Source of the DNA: Alphaproteobacteria bacterium
GTDB taxonomy: Bacteria > Pseudomonadota > Alphaproteobacteria > Rhizobiales > Xanthobacteraceae
DNA length: 64,000 nucleotides
Reading direction: 5' to 3'
Assembly (NCBI GenBank): GCA_005884685.1
Contig: VBAH01000019.1
Coordinates: forward strand, 124,001-188,000
The notes below the pieces were generated by a model that did not search any database, was not told the origin of the DNA, and was given only the letters and a program-made list of their open reading frames with translations. Position numbers and translations under genes: made by a program. Shown piece after piece: positions 52,849 through 62,362 of the stretch (within the stretch, counting starts at the first letter, position 1; each line of letters starts with the position of its first letter).

Positions 52849-55376
52849 TGGCCGCGCGTTGCGCCCGGCCAGAGTTTGCCCGCCGGCACGGCTGGGCGAT
52901 GGCGCTGTGCGCGCTCATCGCCGCCGTGGGCTTCGGCGTGGCGGGGGGCGTGCGCCCTGCGGCCGCCCAATTTTCCGAAGTCAATCCTCCCTGGGTCGGC
53001 ATTCCGCCGGTACCGAAAGTCCCAACCGCATCGTCGACAATCGACAGCGGCCAAAATGACCCGAACGCGCAGATGCTCGTGCGCGCGGACGAACTGCAAT
53101 ACGACAACACCAACAACCGCATCCTCGCCGTCGGCAACGTCCAGATCTATTACAAGGGCTCCTCGCTGGAGGCCGACAAGGTCATCTACGAGCAAAACAC
53201 CAAGCGCATGCGCGCCGAAGGCAATGCGCGCCTCACCGAAGCCGACGGCAAGATCGTGCACGGCGAGATCATCGATCTGACAGACCAGTTCCGCGACGGC
53301 TTCGTCGACAGCTTGCAACTCGAAGGCGCCGACAGGACCCGCTTCGCCGCGCCGCGAGCCGAGCGGAAGGACGGCCGCTACACGGTGTTCCAGAGCGGCG
53401 TCTACACCGCCTGCGAGCCGTGCAAGGACGATCCGCGCAAGCCGCCGCGTTGGCAGGTGCGCGCAACCCGCATCATCCACGACGCCACCGAGAAGATGAT
53501 CTACTTCGAGGATGCCCGCCTCGAGGTGCTTGGCTTCCCGCTGTTCTACTGGCCCTACCTCTCGACGCCCGATCCGACGGTGAAACGCAAGACCGGGTTC
53601 CTCACCCCGAAGTTCGGGTATTCGACAAATTTCGGGTTTTATTCTCAGACCCCCTATTTCTGGGCCCTTGCGCCAAACTATGACGTGACCGTTACGCCGA
53701 CGCTCTCGTCGAAACAGGGTCTGCTGATGCAGGCCGAGTGGCGCCACCGGCTGCTCAACGGTTCCTATTCGATCAAGGCTGCGGGCATCTTCCAGGCCGA
53801 TCCGGGCGCCTACGAACGGCGCTTCACGCCGCTCTATCCGGGCGACAGGGATCCCGGTGACCGGCTGTTTCGCGGCAGCATCGACACCACCGGCCAATTC
53901 GCCCTGAATCACAATTGGGTCTGGGGCTGGGACGGCACACTCGTCACCGATCGCATGGTGATCCAGGATTATGGCCTGCGATCGTATTTCGCGATCATGG
54001 ACCCGTTCAAATCCGGCGGCCTTGAAACGGTCACCCAGCTCTACCTGACCGGGCGCGGCGAGCGCAGCTATTTCGATGCGCGCGGGATGTACTTCTACGG
54101 CCTCTCGGCCAGCGACGTGCAGAGCCAGCTTCCGATCGTCCATCCGGTCGTCGATTATCGCAACAGGCTGGCCCAGCCGTTGTTCGGCGGCGAACTGACG
54201 TACCGTGCCAACATCACCAGTCTCTCGCGTGAATCGGCCGACTTCGATCCGATCACACAAAATGCATTCAACACCGGGCAATGCGACCAGATGACCGCCG
54301 ATCCGGCGCGCAAGAGCAGGCTCGACTGCATTCTGCGTGGCTTCCCCGGCACCTATTCGCGCGGCTCCGCGGAGGCGACCTGGCGGCGCACGTTCATCGA
54401 CCCCTACGGCGAGAAGTGGACGCCTTTCGTCTCACTGCGTGCGGATGCCGCGGCCCTCTCCGTCAAGGACGAGGTCGGCGTCAGCAACTTCCTTCCCACC
54501 GGGGACAGCAGCGTCGGACGCGTCATGCCGGCGGTCGGTCTGGAGTACCGCTATCCGTTCATCAGCGTGCAATCCTGGGGGACGCAGACAATCGAGCCGG
54601 TCGCGCAGCTGATCGTGCGCCCGAACGAGCAGGCCATCGGGAAGCTGCCGAACGAGGATGCGCAAAGCCTGATCTTCGATGACAGCAATCTGTTCAGCCT
54701 GAACAAGTTCTCCGGCTGGGATCGCATCGAAGGCGGCACCCGGCTGAACGCCGGCATTCAGTACACGGCGCAATTCAATCAGGCCGGCACCGTCAATGCC
54801 CTGTTCGGACAGTCCTATCAGCTGTTCGGCCAGAACTCGTTCGCGGTGCCCGATACCGTCAACACCGGGCTTTCGAGCGGCCTCGCCAAGCCGCGTTCGG
54901 ACTATGTCGCGCGCCTCGCCTATCAGCCCGACAGTGTCTACACCGTCATCTCCCGTTTCCTGCTTGACGAGGAGACGTTCAAGATTCGCCGGCTGGAGGT
55001 GGAAGGACGCGCCAACTTCGATCGCTGGCAGTTCTCGGCGCTGTATGGCAACTACGATGCCCAGCCGGAAATCGGGTTCCTCGCGCGGCGGCAGGGCGTC
55101 ACCGGACAGGTCACCTTCAAGTTCACGCAGAACTGGAGCGTGCTGGCATCGGCGCGCTACGACATCGAGGCGCATCAGATCAACCAGACGCGGATCGGCC
55201 TTGGCTATATCGACGATTGCTTCGCCATTTCGCTCAACTACATGACCGACTATAATTACAGCGGCACCACAATAACCGACAACAAGGTGCTGCTGGTGAT
55301 CAATTTGCGCACGATCGGCGGCACGAGCTTCAGTCAAAGTACCAGTCCGACGACGGGTACCGGTGGCTTGTTCTAG
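52848..55376 (+). CDS. lptD: LPS assembly outer membrane protein LptD
   Basis: 842 residues, with CAGGAGG just before the ATG at 52848. The signal peptide ends near VRPAAAQ. The OstA/LptA-like domain follows (VRADELQYDNTNNRILAVGN, then YEQNTKRMRAEGN), then PLFYWPYLSTPDPTVKRK, and a long C-terminal beta barrel ending near TTGTGGLF. LptD inserts LPS in the outer leaflet. In this operon it is next to surA, its probable chaperone, and it depends on BamE-containing BAM for folding. Confidence 0.96.
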   Translation: MAARCARPEFARRHGWAMALCALIAAVGFGVAGGVRPAAAQFSEVNPPWVGIPPVPKVPTASSTIDSGQNDPNAQMLVRADELQYDNTNNRILAVGNVQIYYKGSSLEADKVIYEQNTKRMRAEGNARLTEADGKIVHGEIIDLTDQFRDGFVDSLQLEGADRTRFAAPRAERKDGRYTVFQSGVYTACEPCKDDPRKPPRWQVRATRIIHDATEKMIYFEDARLEVLGFPLFYWPYLSTPDPTVKRKTGFLTPKFGYSTNFGFYSQTPYFWALAPNYDVTVTPTLSSKQGLLMQAEWRHRLLNGSYSIKAAGIFQADPGAYERRFTPLYPGDRDPGDRLFRGSIDTTGQFALNHNWVWGWDGTLVTDRMVIQDYGLRSYFAIMDPFKSGGLETVTQLYLTGRGERSYFDARGMYFYGLSASDVQSQLPIVHPVVDYRNRLAQPLFGGELTYRANITSLSRESADFDPITQNAFNTGQCDQMTADPARKSRLDCILRGFPGTYSRGSAEATWRRTFIDPYGEKWTPFVSLRADAAALSVKDEVGVSNFLPTGDSSVGRVMPAVGLEYRYPFISVQSWGTQTIEPVAQLIVRPNEQAIGKLPNEDAQSLIFDDSNLFSLNKFSGWDRIEGGTRLNAGIQYTAQFNQAGTVNALFGQSYQLFGQNSFAVPDTVNTGLSSGLAKPRSDYVARLAYQPDSVYTVISRFLLDEETFKIRRLEVEGRANFDRWQFSALYGNYDAQPEIGFLARRQGVTGQVTFKFTQNWSVLASARYDIEAHQINQTRIGLGYIDDCFAISLNYMTDYNYSGTTITDNKVLLVINLRTIGGTSFSQSTSPTTGTGGLF

Positions 55377-55426
55377 TGATTGCCGGTTATGAGGTGGATC
55401 GCGGGGCGATGGAGAGAAGGTCGGCA

Positions 55427-56374
55427 ATGATACCCTTGTTTGCGCATTCGACAGGCGCTGGAGCGCGCCGTGTCATGGCGGCGCTTGCGGCCGCTGCAGT
55501 CATTCTGCTGGCCACCCAGCCGGCAGCGCGGGCCCAGGTTATTGTCGCCGTGGTCGGTGGCGAGCCGATCACCGCCGTCGACATCGCGCAGCGCACCAAA
55601 CTCATCCAACTTTCCACGCAGAAAATTCCCCCGCGTCAGGAAGTGCTCGATGAGCTGATCGACGACAAGCTCAAGGTCCAGTTGTCGAAGCGCTATATCG
55701 CCGAGGTTCCCAAGCGCGAGATCGAAAACGCTTACGCGTCGATCGCGCGCCGCACCGGCATGACATCCGCGCAATTCACCAAGATGATCGAGTCCAGTGG
55801 CATCTCCGCGGAAGCATTGAAGAGCCGCCTCCACGCGGACTATGTCTGGGGGCAGATCGTACGCGGCAAATTCCAGGGCAGCCTGCAGGTCGGCGAGAAG
55901 GACGTCGAAGTGAAATTGCTGTCGAGCCACAAGGATATGCCGGAAGGACTCGAGTACAGGCTCCGCCCGGTGCTGTTCCTCGTCCCGAAAGGCTCGGCGT
56001 CGACCGCGTTCGAGGCGCGCAAGCGCGACGCCGAGGCGCTGCGTGGGCGCTTCACGAGCTGCGACGAAGGCGTGCGCATCGCAATGACATTGCCCGATGT
56101 CGTGGTGCGCGAGCAGATCGCGCGGCAGGCGGCCGACCTCGCGCAGCAACAGCGCGACATCCTCAATAATACCCCGATCGGCCGGCTGACTCCGCCCGAC
56201 ATCACGCCACAAGGCGTCGAGGTGTTTGCGGTTTGCGGCAAGGCGCCGGCAGCCGGCGCGGATTCGCCGGCACGGCGGCAGGTGCGCGATGAAATGTTCA
56301 ACGAGCGCTATCAGGCGCTGTCGAAGAAGTTCCTGAAGGAACTGCGCAGCCAGGCGCTGATCGAGTACAAATAG
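55427..56374 (+). CDS. surA: SurA-type periplasmic chaperone/peptidyl-prolyl isomerase
   Basis: 315 residues from the ATG at 55427, which has AGAAGG upstream. A GTG at 55376 overlapping the lptD stop and an ATG at 55409 are other options. The signal peptide ends near QPAARAQ. The SurA N-terminal domain shows VAVVGGEPITAVDIAQRTKL and RQEVLDELIDDKLKVQLSKR. The C-terminal part seems to carry at most one weakly conserved parvulin region, so it is shorter than E. coli SurA. It assists outer-membrane proteins such as LptD and precedes pdxA by three bases. Confidence 0.87.
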   Translation: MIPLFAHSTGAGARRVMAALAAAAVILLATQPAARAQVIVAVVGGEPITAVDIAQRTKLIQLSTQKIPPRQEVLDELIDDKLKVQLSKRYIAEVPKREIENAYASIARRTGMTSAQFTKMIESSGISAEALKSRLHADYVWGQIVRGKFQGSLQVGEKDVEVKLLSSHKDMPEGLEYRLRPVLFLVPKGSASTAFEARKRDAEALRGRFTSCDEGVRIAMTLPDVVVREQIARQAADLAQQQRDILNNTPIGRLTPPDITPQGVEVFAVCGKAPAAGADSPARRQVRDEMFNERYQALSKKFLKELRSQALIEYK

Positions 56375-56377
56375 GCG

Positions 56378-57397
56378 ATGACGCGACCGCTGGCGCTGAC
56401 GCTCGGCGAGCCGGCAGGCATCGGTCCGGACATCACGCTCACGGCCTGGCAAAGGCGCGCAGAGCTTGGCCTGCCGCCGTTCTATCTCCTGGCCGATCCC
56501 GACTTCGTTGAACGGCGCGCACACCTGCTCGGTCTCAAAGTTCCGGTGCGTGTGGTCGAGCCCGAGAGCGCGGCAGCCGCCTTTGCGGCAGCGCTGCCCG
56601 TCGTCGCGACGGCGGAGAAGATCACGGCCGAGCCCGGCCATCCGGATGCATCGAGCGCACCGGCGGCAATCGCATCGATCCGCCGCGCGGTGGCCGATGT
56701 GTTCGCCGGGCGGGCGCACGCGGTCGTGACCAATCCGGTCGCCAAGGCCGTGCTCTATCGCAACGGTTTTGCCGAACCGGGGCACACGGAATTCCTTGCA
56801 AAGCTCGCGCAGGAGCACACGGGTCGGGCAGCCCATCCGGTCATGATGTTGTGGTCGCCCGAGCTCGCGGTGGTTCCCGTGACGATCCATCTGCCGGTGC
56901 GTGAGGTGGCGAAACGGCTCACCACGGCACTTATCGTGGAGACCGGGCGGATCGTTGCGCGCGATCTCCGGGAACGCTTCGGCATCGCGCGCCCTCGCCT
57001 CGCGCTCGCCGGACTGAACCCGCATGCCGGCGAAGAAGGCGCGCTCGGAAACGAGGACGGCTCCGTGGTCGCGCCGGCCGTCGAGCAATTGCGCGCCGCG
57101 GGCATCGATGCGCGCGGACCGCTGCCGGCCGACACCATGTTCCACGAGGCCGCGCGTCGCAGCTATGACGCGGCCCTTGCGATGTACCACGACCAAGCGC
57201 TGATCCCGATCAAGACGCTCGCCTTCGATCACGCGGTCAACGTGACGCTCGGGCTGCCCTTCGTGCGCACCTCGCCCGATCACGGCACCGCCTTCGATAT
57301 CGCAGGGACCGGACGGGCGAGCCCCACGAGCCTCGTCGCCGCGCTGAAGCTTGCGGCGCGTCTGGTGACCGCGCCCGTCTTGGCGCCGACCCCATGA
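56378..57397 (+). CDS. pdxA: 4-hydroxythreonine-4-phosphate dehydrogenase
   Basis: 339 residues. Motifs [13 protein letters not shown], the metal-binding His in [43 protein letters not shown] and [13 protein letters not shown] are the standard PdxA set, with the metal-binding histidines all present. It acts in pyridoxal phosphate synthesis. It overlaps rsmA by four bases. The surA-pdxA-rsmA order is the same in many proteobacteria. Confidence 0.97.
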   Translation: MTRPLALTLGEPAGIGPDITLTAWQRRAELGLPPFYLLADPDFVERRAHLLGLKVPVRVVEPESAAAAFAAALPVVATAEKITAEPGHPDASSAPAAIASIRRAVADVFAGRAHAVVTNPVAKAVLYRNGFAEPGHTEFLAKLAQEHTGRAAHPVMMLWSPELAVVPVTIHLPVREVAKRLTTALIVETGRIVARDLRERFGIARPRLALAGLNPHAGEEGALGNEDGSVVAPAVEQLRAAGIDARGPLPADTMFHEAARRSYDAALAMYHDQALIPIKTLAFDHAVNVTLGLPFVRTSPDHGTAFDIAGTGRASPTSLVAALKLAARLVTAPVLAPTP

Positions 57398-58239
57398 GCG
57401 CAATCGATGATCTCCCGCCCCTGCGCGAGGTCATCCGGCGCCACGAGCTCTCCGCCCGCAAGTCGCTCGGCCAGAATTTTTTGCTCGATCTCAATCTCAC
57501 GGCGCGGATCGCGCGGGCCGCCGGTCCGCTCGATGAGGTCACCGTGCTGGAGGTCGGCCCCGGGCCGGGCGGGCTGACGCGCGCGCTGCTTGCCGAAGGC
57601 GCGAATGTCATCGCGGTCGAACGCGACGAGCGCGCAATTGCCGCGCTAAATGAGATTGCGGCGCACTATCCCGGTCGGCTGCGCGTGACCGCCGGCGATG
57701 CCCTGACCTTCGACATTGCACCCCGCCTCGGCGCTGGCCCCATTCGCGTCGTCGCGAACCTGCCGTACAACATTGCGACCGCCCTGCTCGTCCGTTGGCT
57801 CACGGTCGAGCCGTGGCCGCCTTGGTACGACCGGTTGGTGCTGATGTTCCAGCGCGAAGTGGCCCAACGCATCGTCGCTGTGCCGGGCTCGAAGACCTAT
57901 GGGCGTCTCTCCGTGCTGGCCGGCTGGCGCGCGGAGGCGAAAATCCTGTTCGACGTCGCCCCCTCGGCGTTCGTGCCGCCGCCCAAGGTCACGTCATCGC
58001 TGGTGCAACTGCTGCCGCGCGTCGCCCCGCCGGCATGCGACCGCCGCGCGCTGGAGCGCGTCACCGAGGCCGCGTTCGGCCAGCGCCGCAAGATGCTGCG
58101 GCAAAGCCTGAAGCAACTCGGCGTCGATCCCATCACGCTGCTCGAAGCCGCGGGGCTCGACCCGACCGCCCGGGCAGAGGATATTCCGGTCGAAGGCTTC
58201 GTCGCGCTCGCTCGTGCCCTGAACCCGACGTTCGCATAG
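57394..58239 (+). CDS. rsmA: 16S rRNA dimethyladenosine transferase
   Basis: 281 residues. [20 protein letters not shown], motif [27 protein letters not shown], and the catalytic [15 protein letters not shown] identify RsmA (KsgA), which dimethylates two adjacent adenosines in 16S rRNA. It is the last gene of the lpt-surA-pdxA run. A 76-base inverted repeat follows. Confidence 0.97.
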   Translation: MSAIDDLPPLREVIRRHELSARKSLGQNFLLDLNLTARIARAAGPLDEVTVLEVGPGPGGLTRALLAEGANVIAVERDERAIAALNEIAAHYPGRLRVTAGDALTFDIAPRLGAGPIRVVANLPYNIATALLVRWLTVEPWPPWYDRLVLMFQREVAQRIVAVPGSKTYGRLSVLAGWRAEAKILFDVAPSAFVPPPKVTSSLVQLLPRVAPPACDRRALERVTEAAFGQRRKMLRQSLKQLGVDPITLLEAAGLDPTARAEDIPVEGFVALARALNPTFA

Positions 58240-58301
58240 CACGTGCTGCGAAACAGGGTTGCGAACGTCTGGTTCGAAAGGGCACGAGCATAATAAACTT
58301 G

Positions 58302-58377
58302 CTAGTGTCCCTTTGATTCCGAAGTTCGCATCATAACGGGCCGCAAGGATGTGCGAACTTCGGAATCGGGACACTAG
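58302..58377. repeat. CTAG-ended inverted repeat element
   Basis: CTAGTGTCCC at 58302-58311 is repeated as its exact reverse complement at 58368-58377. The arms continue inward with GATTCCGAAGTTCGCA on the left and TGCGAACTTCGGAATC on the right; the left arm has an extra TTT. The whole is about 76 bases with arms near 30 and a short centre (ATAACGGGCCGCAAGG). It looks like a miniature mobile or structural repeat and may act as terminator between rsmA and the dehydrogenase gene. Confidence 0.7.
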
Positions 58378-58386
58378 AGGACTCAC

Positions 58387-59439
58387 ATGACCCGGATGAT
58401 CCGCCAATCGCTCACCGCCTATGCGACGCCGCTGTGCGAGACCGTTGTCGCAGCGCCGGAGCCGCACGGGACGGAAGTTCTGGTGCGCATCAGCCGGTGC
58501 GGCGTGTGTCATTCCGACCTGCATCTCTATGACGGCTATTTCAGCCTCGGCGGCGACCGGAAGCTCGACGTGACAGCGCTGCGTTCGCTCCCGTTCACGC
58601 TCGGTCATGAGATCGCGGGCGTCGTGGAGAAGGCTGGGCCGAATGCGGACGTGAAGGTCGGCGCTTCGGCCGCGGTATTTCCCTGGATCGGTTGCGGCGA
58701 ATGCGCGGCCTGCAAGGCGGGCGAGGAAAACCTCTGCGCGGCCCCGCGCCATCTCGGCATCCAGGTCGACGGCGGATTCGCCACGCACGTGCTGGTGCCG
58801 CACCCGCGCTACCTGATCGAGCACGGCGCGCTCCCCGCTTCGCTCGCCGGCGCCTACATGTGTTCGGGCCTGACCGCGTTCGCCGCGCTCAAGCGCCTCA
58901 GCGAGCAGGCGAAGCGCGGCCCTATCCTGCTGGTCGGGCTCGGCGGCGTCGGGATGATGGGGCTTGCCTTTGCGCTGGCGCTGTTTCCGCACCGAGCGAT
59001 CGTCGCCGACATCGATGCCGCAAAGCGCGAGGCCGCGCTGAAGGCAGGGGCTGCAGCCGCCTACGATCCGGCCGATCCGGCGGCGCGCAAGGCGCTGCTG
59101 CGCGCAACCGGCGGCGTGCCGGGCGCGGTCGATTTCGCCGGCACTGACGGCTCGCTCGCCTTCGCGACCGGGAGTATCGCGAAAGGCGGCAAGGTCGTGA
59201 TTACCGGGCTGATCGGGGGTTCGTTCACGACCCCGATCGCCATGTTCCCGCTCAAGGCGATGACGATCGAAGGCACCATGACCGGCACGCTCGATGAGGC
59301 GCGCGAGATGATGGCGCTCGCCCGCGCCGGCAAAATATCGCCGGTGCCGATCACCGAGCGGCCGCTCTCGGCCGCGCAGGCCTCGCTCGACGATCTGCGC
59401 GCCGGCAAGATCGTCGGCCGCGTGGTGCTCGCGCCCTAG
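58387..59439 (+). CDS. Zinc-dependent alcohol dehydrogenase
   Basis: 350 residues. Catalytic zinc ligands are in RCGVCHSDLHLYDG and GHEIAGVV, and the structural zinc set is GCGECAACKAGEENLC. NAD-binding GLGGVGMMGLAFALALF precedes VDFAGTDGSLAFAT. It is a medium-chain dehydrogenase close to the alcohol/zinc-type formaldehyde-like group. The start is nine bases after the inverted repeat, so the promoter, if it has its own, lies in or before that repeat. No partner enzyme is adjacent. Confidence 0.92.
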   Translation: MTRMIRQSLTAYATPLCETVVAAPEPHGTEVLVRISRCGVCHSDLHLYDGYFSLGGDRKLDVTALRSLPFTLGHEIAGVVEKAGPNADVKVGASAAVFPWIGCGECAACKAGEENLCAAPRHLGIQVDGGFATHVLVPHPRYLIEHGALPASLAGAYMCSGLTAFAALKRLSEQAKRGPILLVGLGGVGMMGLAFALALFPHRAIVADIDAAKREAALKAGAAAAYDPADPAARKALLRATGGVPGAVDFAGTDGSLAFATGSIAKGGKVVITGLIGGSFTTPIAMFPLKAMTIEGTMTGTLDEAREMMALARAGKISPVPITERPLSAAQASLDDLRAGKIVGRVVLAP

Positions 59440-59442
59440 CTG

Positions 59443-60090
59443 CTACGCGGCGATCTCGCGAAGCTCGGCCAATAGCCCAGCGACAAATGCATTCATGTCG
59501 GCGCGCTGCTCGCTGCGGCGCCGGCCGTCCGCCAGAATCCGGCGCAAGGCCGCGAAGCTGCGATCGAGATCGTCGTTCACCAGCACGTGGTCGTATTCGT
59601 TCCAGTGCGCGATTTCTTCAATCGCGTTGCGCAGGCGGCGCGCGATCGTCTCGGCGCTGTCCTCCGCGCGTCGCTCCAGCCGCGATTTGAGTTCCGCGGC
59701 GGAGGGCGGAAGCACGAACACGCTGACGATGTCCGGGCGCATCGTTGCGTAGAGCTGGCGCGTGCCCTGCCAGTCGATGTCGAACAGCATGTCGTGCCCG
59801 GCTTCAAGCGCCGCCTCGACCGGCTCGCGCGGCGTGCCGTAACGGTTGCCGTGCACCTCGGCCCATTCGAGCAGGCCGCCCGCTGCGCACATTGCGGCGA
59901 ATTCGGGCATCGAGATGAAATGATAGTGCACGCCGTCGATTTCGCTCGGCCGCCGTGCGCGCGTCGTCACCGAGATCGAGAGGCTGATGTTCTTTTCCTG
60001 GGCCAGCAGCGTGCGCGTGAGCGTGGTCTTCCCCGCGCCCGATGGCGAGGAAACGACCAGCATGATTCCCCGGCGGGTGTCGGCGGTCAT
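59443..60090 (-). CDS. gmk: Guanylate kinase
   Basis: 215 residues from the ATG at 60090, which overlaps the yicC stop (ATGA). P-loop VVSSPSGAGKTTLTR, then SISVTTRARRPSEIDGVHYHF (GMP binding), LEWAEVHGNRYGTP and FDIDWQGTRQLYA. It phosphorylates GMP. It ends the operon acpP-fabF-mltG-yicC-gmk, converging on the dehydrogenase gene. Confidence 0.96.
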   Translation of the reverse strand: MTADTRRGIMLVVSSPSGAGKTTLTRTLLAQEKNISLSISVTTRARRPSEIDGVHYHFISMPEFAAMCAAGGLLEWAEVHGNRYGTPREPVEAALEAGHDMLFDIDWQGTRQLYATMRPDIVSVFVLPPSAAELKSRLERRAEDSAETIARRLRNAIEEIAHWNEYDHVLVNDDLDRSFAALRRILADGRRRSEQRADMNAFVAGLLAELREIAA

Positions 60091-60974
60091 TCCAGGTTCT
60101 GCACCTGTTCGCGGAATTGCTCGACCACGGTCTTCAGCTCGAGCCCGATATTGGTCAGTTCGACGTCGTTCGACTTCGCGCACAGCGTATTGGATTCGCG
60201 GTTGAGCTCCTGCGACAGAAAGTCGAGCTTGCGGCCCACAGAACCGCCACCATCGAGCAGACGGCGCGCCTGCGCAACGTGCGCCACCAGGCGATCCAGT
60301 TCCTCGCGAATGTCGGCTTTCGATGCGATCAGGATCGCCTCCTGATGCAGGCGGTCGGGATCGAAGCGCGTCGACGTTTCCAGCAGCGCCGCGATCTGCT
60401 CGGCAAGCCGCGCCTTGATCGCGTCCGGTTTGCGGCCAGGCGCGGCTTCGCCCCGCGCGGTCAGCGCGGCGATCTCGTCGAGGCGCGCGTGCAGCACTGC
60501 GCCGAGCGCCTGTCCTTCGCGCCGCCGCATCTCGACAAGGCTTGCGAGCGCCGCCGCAAAGCCGGCGATCACCGCAGCTTCGGCGGCGCGGCGGTCCTCC
60601 TCGCGTTCGTCCTCGTCGATGACCTCGATGACGCCCTTGAGGCCAAGGATTCCGTCAACCGCCGGGGGGGACGCATCGATGCGCCTGGCAACGTCGCGCA
60701 TGGTCGAAAGGACCGCCGCGAGCACCGGCTCGTTCACGCGTACCACCGGCGGGACGCCGGCCCGCTGCACCGACAGATTGGCGTGGACGGTACCGCGCGC
60801 CAGCGCCTCGGCAGAGCGCGCGCGCAGCGGCGGCTCGAGCGCGTCCCAGCCGGCCGGCACGCGCAGCCGCAACTCCAGTCCCTTGGCGTTGACGGATTTC
60901 AGTTCCCACGCCCAGTGATAGGCGCCAGCCACGCCGTCGGCGCGCGCAAAGCCGGTCATGCTCGACAGCGCCAT
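60087..60974 (-). CDS. YicC/YloC family endoribonuclease
   Basis: 295 residues. The YicC N-terminal domain is seen in SSMTGFARADG and WELKSVNAKGLELRLRVPAG, and the C-terminal DUF1732 in ADIREELDRLVAHVAQARRL, RKLDFLSQELNRESNTLCAK and ELKTVVEQFREQVQNLE. Members are endoribonucleases linked to small-RNA decay. Coupled with gmk by overlap, an association seen in many bacteria. Confidence 0.94.
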   Translation of the reverse strand: MALSSMTGFARADGVAGAYHWAWELKSVNAKGLELRLRVPAGWDALEPPLRARSAEALARGTVHANLSVQRAGVPPVVRVNEPVLAAVLSTMRDVARRIDASPPAVDGILGLKGVIEVIDEDEREEDRRAAEAAVIAGFAAALASLVEMRRREGQALGAVLHARLDEIAALTARGEAAPGRKPDAIKARLAEQIAALLETSTRFDPDRLHQEAILIASKADIREELDRLVAHVAQARRLLDGGGSVGRKLDFLSQELNRESNTLCAKSNDVELTNIGLELKTVVEQFREQVQNLE

Positions 60975-61049
60975 CTGAACGAATCCTGTGAACGAAAGAC
61001 GCCAAAAACCTTAGCGACGGCCGCTGGAGCTCACAAGCGCGGCGCCGGG

Positions 61050-62288
61050 TTATTGCGTCCTGGCCTTGGCTTTCTGCTTCGCGTTCTTTGCCGGCGCAGG
61101 CGCGGCCGGGGGAGCCGGTACAGCGGCCGATGCGGTTGGTTCGGTGAAGGGCATCGCGCGGTCGGCGGGTGCCGGCGTGCGCACCTGTTGCTCGAACTGG
61201 CGCAACCTCGCAACGTTCTGCTGATGCTGCTGCAGGTTCTCGGCGAACGCATGCCCGCCGGTCCCGTCGGCGACGAAGAAGATTTCCTTCGTGCGCGCCG
61301 GATTGGCCGTCGCCTCCAGCGACGCGCGTCCCGGATTTGCGATCGGTCCGGGCGGCAGCCCCTCGACCACATAGGTGTTATAGGGTGTCGGCTGCTCGAT
61401 TTCGGAGCGCATGATCGGCCGGCCGAGCGTGCCCTTGCCGCCGACCAGCCCGTAGATGATCGTCGGGTCGGACTGCAGCTTGATGCGCTGGCGCAGCCGG
61501 TTCGAGAACACCGCGGCGACGCGCGATCGCTCATCCGGCCTGCCAGTCTCCTTCTCGACGATCGACGCGAGCGTGACCAGCGCCTCCGCCGTCTTCACCG
61601 GAATGTCGGGGCTGCGCCGCTCCCAAATTTCCTGCAGCACGCGGCGGTGCGTCTGCTGCATGCGCTGGATCGCCTGCTCGCGCGTCGTGCCGCGCGGGAA
61701 GTTATAGGTCTCCGGCAGCAGCGTGCCTTCTTTCGGCACCTCGCGAATATTGCCGGCAAGGAAATCCACCTCCGCCAGACGCGCGACGATCTGCTCCGAA
61801 GTCAGTCCCTCGGGGATCGTGAACGCATGCTGCACCACCTTGCCCTCGACGATCGTCTCGATCGCCTCGCGCACGGTGATCTGCTTGGGGAATTTGTACT
61901 CGCCGTACTTCAGATCGTCCTTTGCCTTGAGCACCAGCACGCCGCCGATGAACACGAAGGGCTGGTCGATGACATTCTCGCGCGCCAGCAAATCGGCGAT
62001 CTCGCGCAGGCCGAGCCCGCGTGGAATGTTGACGATCTTCTCGCGATCGAGCGGCCCGGCCGCTTCGAGCTTGTGCTTGCCGTAAGAGTAAACGAGGCCC
62101 CCGGCAATCGCGACCACGAGAATGATGGTGAAGATGGCATTGCCCGCGATCACCAGCGGGTGGCGTGCCCTGCGTGACGGCCGCTTCGGCTCGGGCATGT
62201 ATTCGGGCTCCAGCGCCGCGCGCGGACTGCGCGGAGCGACGCGCTTTGATTCTGCCGAGAGCGCGTCCGGATGGCCTGCGTCGGTCAT
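61050..62288 (-). CDS. mltG: Endolytic transglycosylase MltG
   Basis: 412 residues from the ATG at 62288; a GTG six bases before is in frame. A single membrane span (VIAGNAIFTIILVVAIAGGL) follows a cytoplasmic tail. The YceG domain has EGLTSEQIVARLAEVDFLAG and the catalytic Glu in SIVEKETGRPDERSRVAAVF. The C-terminus is Ala/Pro/Lys-rich (PAPPAAPAPAKNAKQKAKAR), which is longer than usual. MltG cuts nascent glycan strands at the inner membrane. It follows fabF in the same operon. Confidence 0.94.
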   Translation of the reverse strand: MTDAGHPDALSAESKRVAPRSPRAALEPEYMPEPKRPSRRARHPLVIAGNAIFTIILVVAIAGGLVYSYGKHKLEAAGPLDREKIVNIPRGLGLREIADLLARENVIDQPFVFIGGVLVLKAKDDLKYGEYKFPKQITVREAIETIVEGKVVQHAFTIPEGLTSEQIVARLAEVDFLAGNIREVPKEGTLLPETYNFPRGTTREQAIQRMQQTHRRVLQEIWERRSPDIPVKTAEALVTLASIVEKETGRPDERSRVAAVFSNRLRQRIKLQSDPTIIYGLVGGKGTLGRPIMRSEIEQPTPYNTYVVEGLPPGPIANPGRASLEATANPARTKEIFFVADGTGGHAFAENLQQHQQNVARLRQFEQQVRTPAPADRAMPFTEPTASAAVPAPPAAPAPAKNAKQKAKARTQ

Positions 62289-62362
62289 GTCCACTCGCGG
62301 GCTGCTGAGCGCAGGTTAAGTCCAAATATGGCGAAAGGGTGAACCCGCCCCATGCGCACAGC

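Noticed and set aside
55373-57403. A 676-codon open frame on the minus strand
   Set aside because: It lies opposite surA and pdxA, both of which have clear family motifs; the antisense product is Arg/His-rich low complexity.
58262-58290. GGTTCGAA as a tRNA T-loop
   Set aside because: The surrounding bases do not form an acceptor or anticodon stem; it is an accidental match near the inverted repeat.
60117-62177. A 686-codon plus-strand frame
   Set aside because: It is antisense to yicC and mltG, which have intact catalytic motifs; its own product resembles no family.
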